The notes under the pieces are model-generated. The model worked only from the letters and a program-made list of their open reading frames with translations. It had not been told where the DNA came from and made no database searches. Positions 56,262 to 64,000 of a stretch of DNA of 64,000 nucleotides are shown here, piece by piece. The stretch is from Sulfurirhabdus autotrophica (GTDB taxonomy: Bacteria > Pseudomonadota > Gammaproteobacteria > Burkholderiales > SMCO01). The stretch lies in the NCBI RefSeq assembly GCF_004346685.1, contig NZ_SMCO01000016.1, positions 16,514 to 80,513 of the forward strand, read 5' to 3'. The position numbers and the translations under genes were made by a program. Each line of letters begins with the position of its first letter. Positions within the stretch are counted from its first letter, which is position 1.

Positions 56262-57440
56262 TTAACTTTTGAACATCGCCAGCTTTTCAGCCTGATCGGT
56301 ACGCTCCCAGGTGAAATCCGGTTCTGCCCGTCCAAAATGTCCGTATGCAGCAGTCTTCTGATAAATTGGCCGGCGTAAATCCAGGCTGTCGATAATGCCG
56401 CGCGGAGTCAGATTAAAGGTGCCACGCACCATAGCTTCCAGCTGATTATCCGGCACAGTTCCAGTACCATAAGTTTCGATCAGCAGTGAAACCGGCTCTG
56501 CCACACCGATTGCATAGGCCAGCTGCACCAGACAACGTTTGGCATAACCTGCTGCTACCAGATTTTTGGCGATATATCTGGCCATATAAGCAGCTGAACG
56601 GTCCACTTTAGTAGGGTCTTTTCCTGAGAATGCACCGCCACCATGCGGACAGGAACCGCCATAGGTATCCACAATAATCTTACGACCAGTCAGGCCGGTA
56701 TCGCCATTCGGACCACCGATTTCAAAGGGGCCGGCGGGATTGACCCACAACTTGAAATTAGAGGTGCGCATTTCCTCAGGCACCAGCGGATCAACAATTT
56801 CACGCGTCACTTCCTGCGCTACCCAGGCTGGGTCAAGGTCACGCTCGATCTGGGTAGAGATCACCACGTTATCGATGCCTGATACTTTTTGCCCTTCATA
56901 CGCAACAGTGACCTGACTTTTTGCATCAGGACGCAACCAGGGCATCGCACCGGATTTGCGCATTTCAGCTTGACGTTGCACTAAGCGATGCGCCAACCAG
57001 ACTGGATAAGGCATCAGATCGGGGGTTTCGTCACAGGCGTAACCAAACATCAGCCCTTGATCACCAGCACCAATATCGCCCCCCGCCAGCGTGATACCCT
57101 TGTTAATCTGAATAGACTGATGATTAAAACGCACCTGTACTTCGCAGCTATTCGGGTCGATACCGGTTTCAGCATCCTTATAGCCGATTTCGCGCAACAC
57201 CTGGCGGGCAATTTCCTCTGCGCGGTTTTGTATCTCGCTAAACAACTCTTTACGGACAGTTTTAAACTCGCCGGCAATCACCACCAGATTATCCGCAACA
57301 AACGTTTCACAGGCCACTTTAGCTTCGGGCTCTTCCGCCAGGAATGCATCCAGAATGGCATCCGATATCTGATCGGCAATTTTGTCCGGATGTCCTTCTG
57401 CAACGGATTCAGATGTAAACAGATAACGTCTGTTATTCAT
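56262..57440 (-). CDS. metK: S-adenosylmethionine synthase
   Basis: 392 residues. The motifs [30 protein letters not shown] and [16 protein letters not shown] (ATP/methionine site) are all intact. It makes SAM from ATP and methionine in the cytoplasm. The next upstream gene is a SAM-dependent methyltransferase on the same strand, ~100 bases away. No SAM or SAH riboswitch was recognised before it. Confidence 0.97.
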   Translation of the reverse strand: MNNRRYLFTSESVAEGHPDKIADQISDAILDAFLAEEPEAKVACETFVADNLVVIAGEFKTVRKELFSEIQNRAEEIARQVLREIGYKDAETGIDPNSCEVQVRFNHQSIQINKGITLAGGDIGAGDQGLMFGYACDETPDLMPYPVWLAHRLVQRQAEMRKSGAMPWLRPDAKSQVTVAYEGQKVSGIDNVVISTQIERDLDPAWVAQEVTREIVDPLVPEEMRTSNFKLWVNPAGPFEIGGPNGDTGLTGRKIIVDTYGGSCPHGGGAFSGKDPTKVDRSAAYMARYIAKNLVAAGYAKRCLVQLAYAIGVAEPVSLLIETYGTGTVPDNQLEAMVRGTFNLTPRGIIDSLDLRRPIYQKTAAYGHFGRAEPDFTWERTDQAEKLAMFKS

Positions 57441-57539
57441 TCATTTCTTCCTTAAAATTTGTATGCTGCACATTCATTGCGCATTCACTTTCCAGCTCAT
57501 GTGACCACTGGAAACAAAAACGGTTCAGGGTATTTCCAA

Positions 57540-58661
57540 CTAACGAGCGCCTAAACGCCAAAGTGAAGTAACCTCGGCAGCACGTGCAGCGTGGAGCGGG
57601 TCTGTTTCGTCTGCAGCGCGAGGATGAGTCGGCTTCACATCTAAGCGCTCTAACACTTTCAACCCGGCGGCTTCAATGGCTGCCAGCAACCATTCTCTGG
57701 ACCGCAGCCCCAAGTGCTCGGCCAGATCAGAAAGTATCAGCCAGCCTTCTCCAACCGGTGTCAGATGGGCAACCAGCCCACCCAAAAAGCCTTTTAGCAT
57801 TTGACTATCCGGATCATAGATCGCGTGTTCCAGCGGTGAATTTGCACGTGCCGGCAACCAAGGCGGGTTGCAAACGACAATGTCAGCACGCCCTTCCGGA
57901 AAAAGATCCGCTTCTATAATGTCAACCTGCCCTGCCAATCCAAGCTGCTTGATATTCTCACGGGCGCACGTTAATGCGCGTGGGTCCTTGTCGGTGGCGA
58001 TTACGTGCTTTACTCCTCTACGGGCAAGCACCGCTGCCAGCACCCCCGTACCCGCACCAATGTCAAAGGCCAGATCTGCTGTAAGCAGTGGCGCATTGGC
58101 TACCAGCCCCACATATTCACCCCGCACCGGCGAAAACACACCATAGTGCGGGTAAATGCGCCCACCAATCGCAGGAATTTCCACCCCGGTTTTGCGCCAC
58201 TCATGGGCACCAATCACCCCAAGCATCTCCCGTAGCGTTACCACAGAAGGCGCATCTGCCACGCCATAGGCCTCAATACAGGCTTGCTTGACTTCAGGAG
58301 CACGACGTAAGGGAATACTGTAATCCGCCTCTAACGGCAGCAGTAACATACCCAAAGTGCGGGCACGTTGCGACTGAAACTGCCGATGAAAGTTGAATGC
58401 TTCAGTTGGTGAAGTGGGCGGTTTTCGCGGTTTGCGGTCTACCCGGCGCGCCATGGCCTGCAACAACTGCCGTGCGTTCTGGAAATCTCCTCGCCACAAC
58501 AAAGCGGTGCCTTCGCTGGCAAGCCGATAAGCCACATCCGCTTTCATCACGTCATCCGCAACAATCACTCGTTTGGGCGGCGGGGTGCCACCCTCCGAGC
58601 GCCAGCGGGCGGTTCGGTTTTCGTCTGCTTCGGACCAGTTCACAACAGGGTAATCATTCAC
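57540..58661 (-). CDS. Class I SAM-dependent methyltransferase with NPPW motif
   Basis: 373 residues. An N-terminal domain of ~180 residues is followed by a SAM-binding fold with DIGAGTGVLAAVL (motif I), ATDKDPRAL (motif II) and VVCNPPWLP (motif IV). NPPW/NPPY enzymes modify amino groups of proteins, rRNA or tRNA (PrmC/RlmG-like). The substrate cannot be told here. It overlaps the TVP38 gene by four bases. Confidence 0.88.
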   Translation of the reverse strand: MNDYPVVNWSEADENRTARWRSEGGTPPPKRVIVADDVMKADVAYRLASEGTALLWRGDFQNARQLLQAMARRVDRKPRKPPTSPTEAFNFHRQFQSQRARTLGMLLLPLEADYSIPLRRAPEVKQACIEAYGVADAPSVVTLREMLGVIGAHEWRKTGVEIPAIGGRIYPHYGVFSPVRGEYVGLVANAPLLTADLAFDIGAGTGVLAAVLARRGVKHVIATDKDPRALTCARENIKQLGLAGQVDIIEADLFPEGRADIVVCNPPWLPARANSPLEHAIYDPDSQMLKGFLGGLVAHLTPVGEGWLILSDLAEHLGLRSREWLLAAIEAAGLKVLERLDVKPTHPRAADETDPLHAARAAEVTSLWRLGAR

Positions 58662-59224
58662 GCAGGCACAACCTTTAGCATTTTTGCCAGATAATCAAAA
58701 AATAAACAGTACAACATAATCGGTACAGGTAGACCAAGCAACGTGCCCACCAAATAATGACGAAATTTGACGCCTGACATGGCCAGTGCGTAATTCAGCG
58801 CAGGCACAGTCTGAAACAACATCCGCAATACCACAATACTGCTTACCGGATGCGCATCCAGTTTACTCAGGAGGCGAACAGCAAATTTATTGTCCAGCTG
58901 CCTCAGTGCATCGCCGCCAATATAACGAATAGTAAAAAAAGTAATCACACAGGAAAAACTGGCGGCCACATAGGTGGCGACACCGCCCCATGCTTTTCCT
59001 AATGCCAGCACTGCTGCGGCAAGAAACACCCAACCGGGAATCTGAATCAGGTTTCCCAATGAAAACAGCAGAATAAAAATCAACAATCCGCTGACTTTAT
59101 TTTCCAGAATCCGCTGGTGCAAAAAGTCTAGACTTAAATGTTCCCTGAGACCGGATAGCTGGAATAGTGCCAACAACACACCCAGAAACAAAATGACAGT
59201 CAGTATCCGTTTATAGGGGTGCAT
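58658..59224 (-). CDS. TVP38/TMEM64-family (VTT domain) membrane protein
   Basis: 188 residues, about five membrane helices. The central part (PGWVFLAAAVLALGKAWGG and the AxxxRxxPxxNYxLAxSGV-like segment, here VLRMLFQTVPALNYALAMSGV) is the VTT/DedA-related core. These proteins are thought to act in lipid or ion transport across the inner membrane. It is upstream of and overlaps the methyltransferase gene. Function unknown. Confidence 0.87.
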   Translation of the reverse strand: MHPYKRILTVILFLGVLLALFQLSGLREHLSLDFLHQRILENKVSGLLIFILLFSLGNLIQIPGWVFLAAAVLALGKAWGGVATYVAASFSCVITFFTIRYIGGDALRQLDNKFAVRLLSKLDAHPVSSIVVLRMLFQTVPALNYALAMSGVKFRHYLVGTLLGLPVPIMLYCLFFDYLAKMLKVVPA

Positions 59225-59277
59225 GTTTCCAACTCTGCATTACACCAATCAAAGGTAATGAAGAAAATAGCGTCACT

Positions 59278-60126
59278 TTATTTCCTGCCCAACATGCCCT
59301 GCAAACTTTGCAGAATATCAGCAGGCAAGACAATGGTTTTGCCATTTGGTGATTTGGACATTTCCTGCAATGCAGCAATATATTTTTCACCCAGCAGAAA
59401 ATACGCAGGAAACTCTCTTTCCGGTATCGCTTCTGCAACCAATTTCAATGCAGATGCCGTACCTTGTGCCAAAGACACCTGCGCATGGGCATCACGCTTT
59501 GCCGACTCTAACCGGCCTTCAGCTTGCAAAATGGCAGATTGTTTATCACCTTCGGCAATCGTGACTTTGGCTTTTCTTTCCCGCTCTGCAGCGGCTTGCT
59601 GTTCCATGGAATGCTGCATGGATGCAGAGGGTTTAATATCCTGTATTTCTACCGATTTTAGCGTCAAACCCCAATCGGATACGTTATCCGCAATGGATTC
59701 TTTCAATTTCGCCTTGATCTGATCACGGGAGGAAAGTGCCTCATCCAATTCCATTTCACCCAGAATGGCACGCAAGGTTGTCTGGATCACATTACTGACT
59801 GCCAGCTCGTAATTCGACACACCATACACAGCATTTTGCGTATCAGTCACTTTTACAAAGGCAATGGCGTTGGTAATCAGCACCGCGTTATCTTTGGTAA
59901 TCACTTCCTGTTGCGGAATATCCAGAATTATATCCTTGGTAGGCACTTTGTAGGCCACTTTGTCGATATACGGAATCAGAATATGCAAACCCGGCATGAG
60001 CGTGTTGTGATATTTACCCAGTCGCTCCACTACCCATTCTTCCCCTTGGGGCACAATTCGCACGCCTTTGGCAACGGTGATAATTACAAAGCCAAAAAAT
60101 ATAATGGCCAAAAAAGTCATTTCCAT
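59278..60126 (-). CDS. SPFH/stomatin-like membrane protein (HflK-like, paraslipin type)
   Basis: 282 residues. One N-terminal hydrophobic segment (about 3-20), then the SPFH domain with RIVPQGEEWVVERLGKYH and a long helical tail. The stomatin-like type usually pairs with an NfeD protein, which is encoded just upstream (60378-60815). Together they may organise membrane domains or proteases. The two genes are separated by the repeat at 60257-60350. Confidence 0.9.
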   Translation of the reverse strand: MEMTFLAIIFFGFVIITVAKGVRIVPQGEEWVVERLGKYHNTLMPGLHILIPYIDKVAYKVPTKDIILDIPQQEVITKDNAVLITNAIAFVKVTDTQNAVYGVSNYELAVSNVIQTTLRAILGEMELDEALSSRDQIKAKLKESIADNVSDWGLTLKSVEIQDIKPSASMQHSMEQQAAAERERKAKVTIAEGDKQSAILQAEGRLESAKRDAHAQVSLAQGTASALKLVAEAIPEREFPAYFLLGEKYIAALQEMSKSPNGKTIVLPADILQSLQGMLGRK

Positions 60127-60256
60127 GTGTTTCTCCTTATTGGTCCTGCATCTAGCGGCAGAACGGGTTTAGTATGCGTTCATCGGGTCTGTTCATCTGC
60201 GCAAGCATAAGCGCAACCTGACTCCGAATTATTTACGTTCATGTGGAACAGTTTAC

Positions 60257-60350
60257 TCCCTCTCCCCTCGTGGGAGAGGGCCGGGGAGAGGGGGCAAATT
60301 TCAATACATCCCCACCCTCTCCCCAACCCTCCCCCATCAAGGGGAGGGAG
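60257..60350. repeat. CCCTCTCC-type intergenic palindromic repeat (second copy)
   Basis: Runs of CTCCCTCTCCCC and GGGAGAGGG pair with CACCCTCTCCCC and GGGGAGGGAG segments to make one or two hairpins. It resembles the repeat at 24279-24374 and lies between the nfeD-like gene and the SPFH gene. Confidence 0.75.
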
Positions 60351-60377
60351 TCTCAGGGGTTTCTGTATAAGCACCTA

Positions 60378-60815
60378 TCAGGCTTTCAGCACTTTAAGTG
60401 TCTGACCTATTACATCCACAATTTTTGCTCTTTCACCTGATGGAATGGTCTCATCTGCAATCACCGGCCAGGTGTCTGAACCCAGAATAGGCTTCTGAAA
60501 ACGAATCACCCCTTTAGCCATGGCAGACACTTCTTTGGTAATCAGGCCGGTTTCGCCAATAAATGCTTCTTTTGAAATCCCTGCTTTGGTTTTGTCCGGG
60601 TTTTTGAAAAAGCGAAACCAGGCAACCACCATCGCAATCGAAAATATGGCCCACAAAAAAAACTGCATGGATGAAGATAGTGGCACAACACGCATCACCA
60701 CACCGACCATGATCGCGCCAACACCAAACCACAAGATGAAAAACATCGGGACAAACAGTTCTGAAATCACCAGCACTATCCCGGCAGCTATCCAGTGCCA
60801 CCACAAAAGATCCAT
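60378..60815 (-). CDS. NfeD-like membrane protein
   Basis: 145 residues from ATG 60815, chosen because AGGAGA precedes it; a longer frame to 60845 has no site. Two or three membrane helices (about 5-25, 28-48, 50-68) and a C-terminal OB-fold (GETGLITKEVSAMAKGVIR). This is the short NfeD form without a ClpP-like part. It partners the SPFH protein downstream. Confidence 0.87.
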   Translation of the reverse strand: MDLLWWHWIAAGIVLVISELFVPMFFILWFGVGAIMVGVVMRVVPLSSSMQFFLWAIFSIAMVVAWFRFFKNPDKTKAGISKEAFIGETGLITKEVSAMAKGVIRFQKPILGSDTWPVIADETIPSGERAKIVDVIGQTLKVLKA

Positions 60816-60931
60816 CTTCTCTCCTAGTTTTAACGATGACAACACAGGGCAGTTGTCATTATAATTGGCCCATCATAACCCGAACAGCACCATCCTGAAA
60901 CCATACCCCCACGACAGAGACAACTGACGCT

Positions 60932-61759
60932 ATGGCCACCTACGCAATCGGCGACCTTCAAGGTTGTTTCAAAGAATTGCAGCAATTACTCAATACCATC
61001 CAGTTCAACCCTGCACAGGACAAACTGTGGCTGGTAGGCGACCTGGTCAACCGCGGACCGGATTCACTGGCTACGTTACGCTGGGTGAAAGAAATGGGGG
61101 ACAGTGTCATCGCCGTGCTGGGCAACCATGATTTAAGTTTGCTGGTCGTGGCAGGCGGTTTCGCGCCGCCACACCGCAACGACACCATTCAGGATATTCT
61201 GGAAGCACCGGACCGTGAAGAACTACTCCACTGGCTGAGACACCAACGCCTGCTGCATGTAGAAAACAATTTCGCCATGGTGCATGCCGGGCTGTTACCT
61301 CAATGGAGCATAGAACAGGCCCAGACATTAGCCCATGAAGTAGAAAGTGCGCTGCGCAGCGAACACCATCTGGAATTTGTGGGGCAGATGTATGGCAACA
61401 AACCCATCAAGTGGAAGGACAGTCACAAGGGCATAGACAGGCTGCGCATCATCACCAACGCCATGACCCGCATGCGCTTTTGCACCCCAAAAGGCGAAAT
61501 GGATTTTGACTACAAAGGCAAACCCGATAACCCGCCAGAAGGCTATTTACCCTGGTTTCAAATCCCGGACCGCGCAAGTGCCGACACCACCATTATTTGC
61601 GGGCACTGGTCTGCGCTGGGGTTAAGGCTGGAGAAGAATTTTATGGCGCTGGACAGTGGCTGCCTGTGGGGAGGGGAACTTTCTGCTGTGCGGCTGGAAG
61701 ATCGTCAGGTTTTTCAGATCCCTTGCCAGGGACTACCAGGTTCAAAGCGCTGGAAATAA
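60932..61759 (+). CDS. apaH: Diadenosine tetraphosphatase
   Basis: 275 residues. The metallophosphatase motifs GDLQGCF, GDLVNRGPDS and GNHD, then HAG and GHWSALG, are those of ApaH, which splits Ap4A into two ADP. The 3' end overlaps the 3' end of the convergent acyltransferase gene by 119 bases. The plausible start is ATG 60932. Confidence 0.95.
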   Translation: MATYAIGDLQGCFKELQQLLNTIQFNPAQDKLWLVGDLVNRGPDSLATLRWVKEMGDSVIAVLGNHDLSLLVVAGGFAPPHRNDTIQDILEAPDREELLHWLRHQRLLHVENNFAMVHAGLLPQWSIEQAQTLAHEVESALRSEHHLEFVGQMYGNKPIKWKDSHKGIDRLRIITNAMTRMRFCTPKGEMDFDYKGKPDNPPEGYLPWFQIPDRASADTTIICGHWSALGLRLEKNFMALDSGCLWGGELSAVRLEDRQVFQIPCQGLPGSKRWK

Positions 61760-62483
61760 CCTGCTCGGCAGCCTTTGCCAGTTCTTTCCGGGTTTTACCA
61801 TGGGCTGAAATAGTCTCAAGATACATCATCTCCGCATGAATAACCGGCTGACTTAACACCTGCACCATCGAATCCTTCAATGTGATTTCATCTGCATACG
61901 CCGGGGCCGTGTTAATGGAACCATCCGGATGCACATAGCGCAGAGCTATCGGCCAGATAGCGCTCTGGCTGGGCACCGCCGGTTGAAGCAACGAAGCATG
62001 AAATGGCCGCATTATTTTGCCACTGGAAGTTGTCCCTTCCGGAAAAACAACAATGCAATCCCCATTGTTTAACGCTGCCGACACAGCATGATTAACACGT
62101 GCCGTGTCGTGGCGCTTGGCGCGTTCAATAAAAAGCGTACCCGCCTTTTGTGCCAGCCAGCCAATAACAGGCCAGCCTCGCACCTCGGATTTCGCCACAA
62201 AACGGGCTGGGCGCACTGCATTCAGCAAATGAATATCCAGCCAGGAAACATGGTTTGCCACAAACATCACATTACGGGAAGATAAATCCGGCACCACCCC
62301 TTGCAGGTGAATGTGCACATTCAAAATACCCAGCAAACTATTCGACCAATACCGCGTAATCCTGTTGCGTGTTTTTTGTGACAACCACGGAAAAATGACC
62401 CCCGCAATTGCCATGCCATAAAGCACATGCAACACAAGGCGACTGACACGGTAATAAAAGGTAAAACGGTTGTTTCGGTTCAA
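61641..62483 (-). CDS. 1-acyl-glycerol-3-phosphate acyltransferase family (OlsA-like)
   Basis: 280 residues. An N-terminal membrane segment, then the NHVSWLD (HX4D) catalytic motif and FPEGTTS substrate motif of the PlsC family. The next gene upstream on the same strand is OlsB-like, so it is probably OlsA, which adds the second acyl chain in ornithine lipid synthesis. PlsC for phospholipids is the alternative. Its C-terminal ~40 residues lie opposite the end of apaH. Confidence 0.87.
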   Translation of the reverse strand: MNRNNRFTFYYRVSRLVLHVLYGMAIAGVIFPWLSQKTRNRITRYWSNSLLGILNVHIHLQGVVPDLSSRNVMFVANHVSWLDIHLLNAVRPARFVAKSEVRGWPVIGWLAQKAGTLFIERAKRHDTARVNHAVSAALNNGDCIVVFPEGTTSSGKIMRPFHASLLQPAVPSQSAIWPIALRYVHPDGSINTAPAYADEITLKDSMVQVLSQPVIHAEMMYLETISAHGKTRKELAKAAEQVISSALNLVVPGKGSEKPDDLPAAQQKVPLPTGSHCPAP

Positions 62484-62638
62484 CCTGGAAACCTCAGCTA
62501 GACAGGGAAATGATAAATATTAACAATACTTATTATAACCATAATGCAAAAAATGGCCTGTTTTGCACGAAATCTCAGCTAAGTAGACAGTTCTAATTGA
62601 TTGTGGCGTTACTGCAAATTCAGAAACCGCTTTATTAA

Positions 62639-62764
62639 CCGCAGAGGCGCTGAGGCGCGGAGAAAAGCAATGCTTTGTGAGAGTAAGCAGCCTCGCCAGA
62701 TAAAAAAGCATTACAATTTTATCTTGTAGGTGCACTTCAACTCTGCGCCTCAGCGCCTCTACGG
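62639..62764. repeat. 126-bp element with terminal inverted repeats (copy 2)
   Basis: The 24-base arms 62639-62662 and 62741-62764 match at 22 of 24 positions; they begin CCGCAGAGGCGCTGAGG. The ends are the same type as those at 56089-56221. The element lies between the olsB-like and olsA-like genes. Confidence 0.85.
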
Positions 62765-62843
62765 TAAATGCTGCACTGTAATCCACTAACAACCTTGTTG
62801 CGTTGGCGAAGTATGATGGAAAATCAGACTACCGGATTCATCC

Positions 62844-63596
62844 TCATTTACCCAAAAAATGTCTGGCATAACGCGGGTTCATTTTCGACATCGGCAACAG
62901 CATCAGCAAATCCGCTGTATTGAAATCAGGGTCCCACGCCGGGTCGCCACATACATAAGCCCCCAAACGCAAATACCCTTTAATTAACGGAGGCAGATAC
63001 ACTTCCGCATCTCCATCCAATGAAGCCAAAGGCAATGCACAGCGCGGGAAAACCCGCCACTCCGCAGGACACATGCTAGCCACCTTAAGTTTATTGTAAA
63101 TACTGGCCGCGTTATGTCCACCATCAATCATGCTAATGCTTGCACACCCTACCAGATAATCAAACCGGTTTTTCTGCATATAGTGCGCCAAACCAGACCA
63201 TAGTAACGCAATCACCCCACCGCTCCGGTAGTCTGCATGCACGCAAGAACGTCCCACTTCCACCATATTACTTTGCAGATTTACCAACCGGTCCAGATCA
63301 AATTCAGTCTCGGCATAATAACCACCCATCTTTTTAGCCTGCGATGGCGTCAAAATACGGTAGGTGCCCACCACCTCATTCGTCCCTGCATCCCTCACCA
63401 AAAGGTGCTCACAATGGGCATCGTATTTATCCACATCCAGTCTCGAATCTGTGCCTGGCAGGCGCGCCTGCATTTCCTCAGCAAAAATCTTGTAACGCAA
63501 CCTTTGCGCTTCACGCACTTCAGATTCTGTGCGCGCATAACTTAAAACCAGTTGCTGCTTTTCTTGTTGAATGAATTGAGTTTGCTGCTGCAGCAT
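62844..63596 (-). CDS. GNAT-fold N-acyltransferase, OlsB-like
   Basis: 250 residues from ATG 63596, which follows an AGGGAGAG ribosome site; the longer frame to 63623 is less likely. The GNAT/Acetyltransf_5 pattern is visible: RYKIFAEEM, DKYDAHCEHLLV, EVVGTYRIL, the VEVGRSCVHADYR core and YLVGCASI. OlsB makes lyso-ornithine lipid by N-acylation of ornithine. The PlsC-family gene downstream fits OlsA. An exosortase-linked acyltransferase is a less likely alternative. Confidence 0.82.
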   Translation of the reverse strand: MLQQQTQFIQQEKQQLVLSYARTESEVREAQRLRYKIFAEEMQARLPGTDSRLDVDKYDAHCEHLLVRDAGTNEVVGTYRILTPSQAKKMGGYYAETEFDLDRLVNLQSNMVEVGRSCVHADYRSGGVIALLWSGLAHYMQKNRFDYLVGCASISMIDGGHNAASIYNKLKVASMCPAEWRVFPRCALPLASLDGDAEVYLPPLIKGYLRLGAYVCGDPAWDPDFNTADLLMLLPMSKMNPRYARHFLGK

Positions 63597-63623
63597 ATTG
63601 CTCTCCCTGTCATGAGTTTCCAC

Positions 63624-64000
63624 AAGGAGAAATTAAGCTGTTTGTGTGACGAATGCGTTACAGGGTGGTTAACGTTTGGTTAATCGGGTTTGGGAACTGA
63701 AGGCTTCGGGCAACCATTTTCTTATCGATTTCAGTGCTATTGTTATTGCTTACTTGTAGGGATCAAAGCACATTTGAGGTGTCTGGAATAACATACCCGA
63801 GTTAGCCAAATTAAATTGACCCTTGTACCAATTCCTTGAGTACATACAATTTATTCTCAGCAATTGATTATATTTGGAATATTCTTATGGGATATGTATT
63901 ATGCATGGCGGATTCAAGGATGAAGTGCAATTTTGAGTAATGTTGGTTAAGAGGGCGAGATGCGGTAGCATCCGAGCCTTTTTGACCAGCCAGTCGAAAT
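63624..64000. other. Gene-free right end, nothing recognised
   Basis: 377 bases with no supported gene. It should hold the promoter of the olsB-like gene. A small GATGC-GGTA-GCATC hairpin near 63958 has no clear role. Confidence 0.4.

Noticed and set aside
56021..56272. 83-codon open frame over the inverted-repeat element
   Set aside because: It runs through the repeat and its arms; no ribosome site or homology.
57441..57539. SAM or SAH riboswitch upstream of metK
   Set aside because: Only 99 bases, no conserved core or strong stem recognised.
63955..63985. Terminator at the right edge
   Set aside because: The hairpin has only a 5-bp stem and the T run is separated from it; no gene ends nearby.

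Overview
The window is one contiguous stretch of a bacterial chromosome at roughly 50% GC. It looks like a facultatively denitrifying, motile betaproteobacterium. The reasons are clade-I type nos genes, a narK1-narK2-narGHJI operon with a parvulin, NarXL, a class III ribonucleotide reductase, and small conserved proteins I know mainly from that class. My best guess is the Nitrosomonadales/Sulfuricellaceae-Gallionellaceae area, inferred from family resemblance only; no rRNA or marker tree is available here.

Layout. 1-5070: the 3' part of a nos operon (nosR end, a three-TM protein with a Cys cluster, nosD, nosF, nosY, nosL), ending in a small overlapping gene pair whose second member resembles TumE-type toxins. 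5108-5613: a lipoprotein cytochrome c5 on the opposite strand with an FNR-like site. 6068-9222: an anaerobic ribonucleotide reductase operon behind paired NrdR boxes; the glycyl-radical domain is encoded by its own 71-codon gene. 9266-12673: an RsbR/RsbS/RsbT-RsbX partner-switching module ending in a diguanylate cyclase. 12961-16171: two small secreted proteins and an OmpR/EnvZ pair. 16301-20278: a giant PAS-GGDEF-EAL protein with a C-terminal CZB-type zinc domain. 20796-21675: two small conserved genes, one apparently starting at ATT. 21821-33818: narK1-narK2-narG-narH-narJ-narI-ppiC-FAD oxidoreductase on the minus strand, divergent from narXL (34082-36663), with a 7-2-7 NarL-type palindrome between them. 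36866-46594: a chemotaxis operon (CheZ-like membrane protein, cheY, cheA, cheW, PAS chemoreceptor, cheR, cheD, cheB) behind a sigma-28-like promoter. 46644-51590: tRNA-Arg(CCG), a second cytochrome c5, a membrane protein, rep helicase, and phoH behind a Pho box. 51759-54751: an MscS-like channel, an MgtE-N/CBS protein, and an mgtE broken by a 14-bp tandem duplication. 55056-63596: housekeeping and envelope genes (DUF3616, metK, a methyltransferase, TVP38, SPFH/NfeD, apaH, and an olsB-olsA-like ornithine-lipid pair).

How it fits together. Nitrate sensing (NarXL), nitrate uptake and reduction (NarK/NarGHI), N2O reduction accessories (Nos), anaerobic dNTP synthesis (NrdDG) and c5 cytochromes make a coherent anaerobic respiration set. 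Two c-di-GMP proteins and a complete adaptation-competent chemotaxis operon suggest a cell that moves in redox or nitrate gradients. Two kinds of intergenic palindromic repeat (a 126-133 bp element with terminal inverted repeats, and CCCTCTCC-type repeats) are scattered between genes. No prophage, insertion sequence with a transposase, or CRISPR array was seen.
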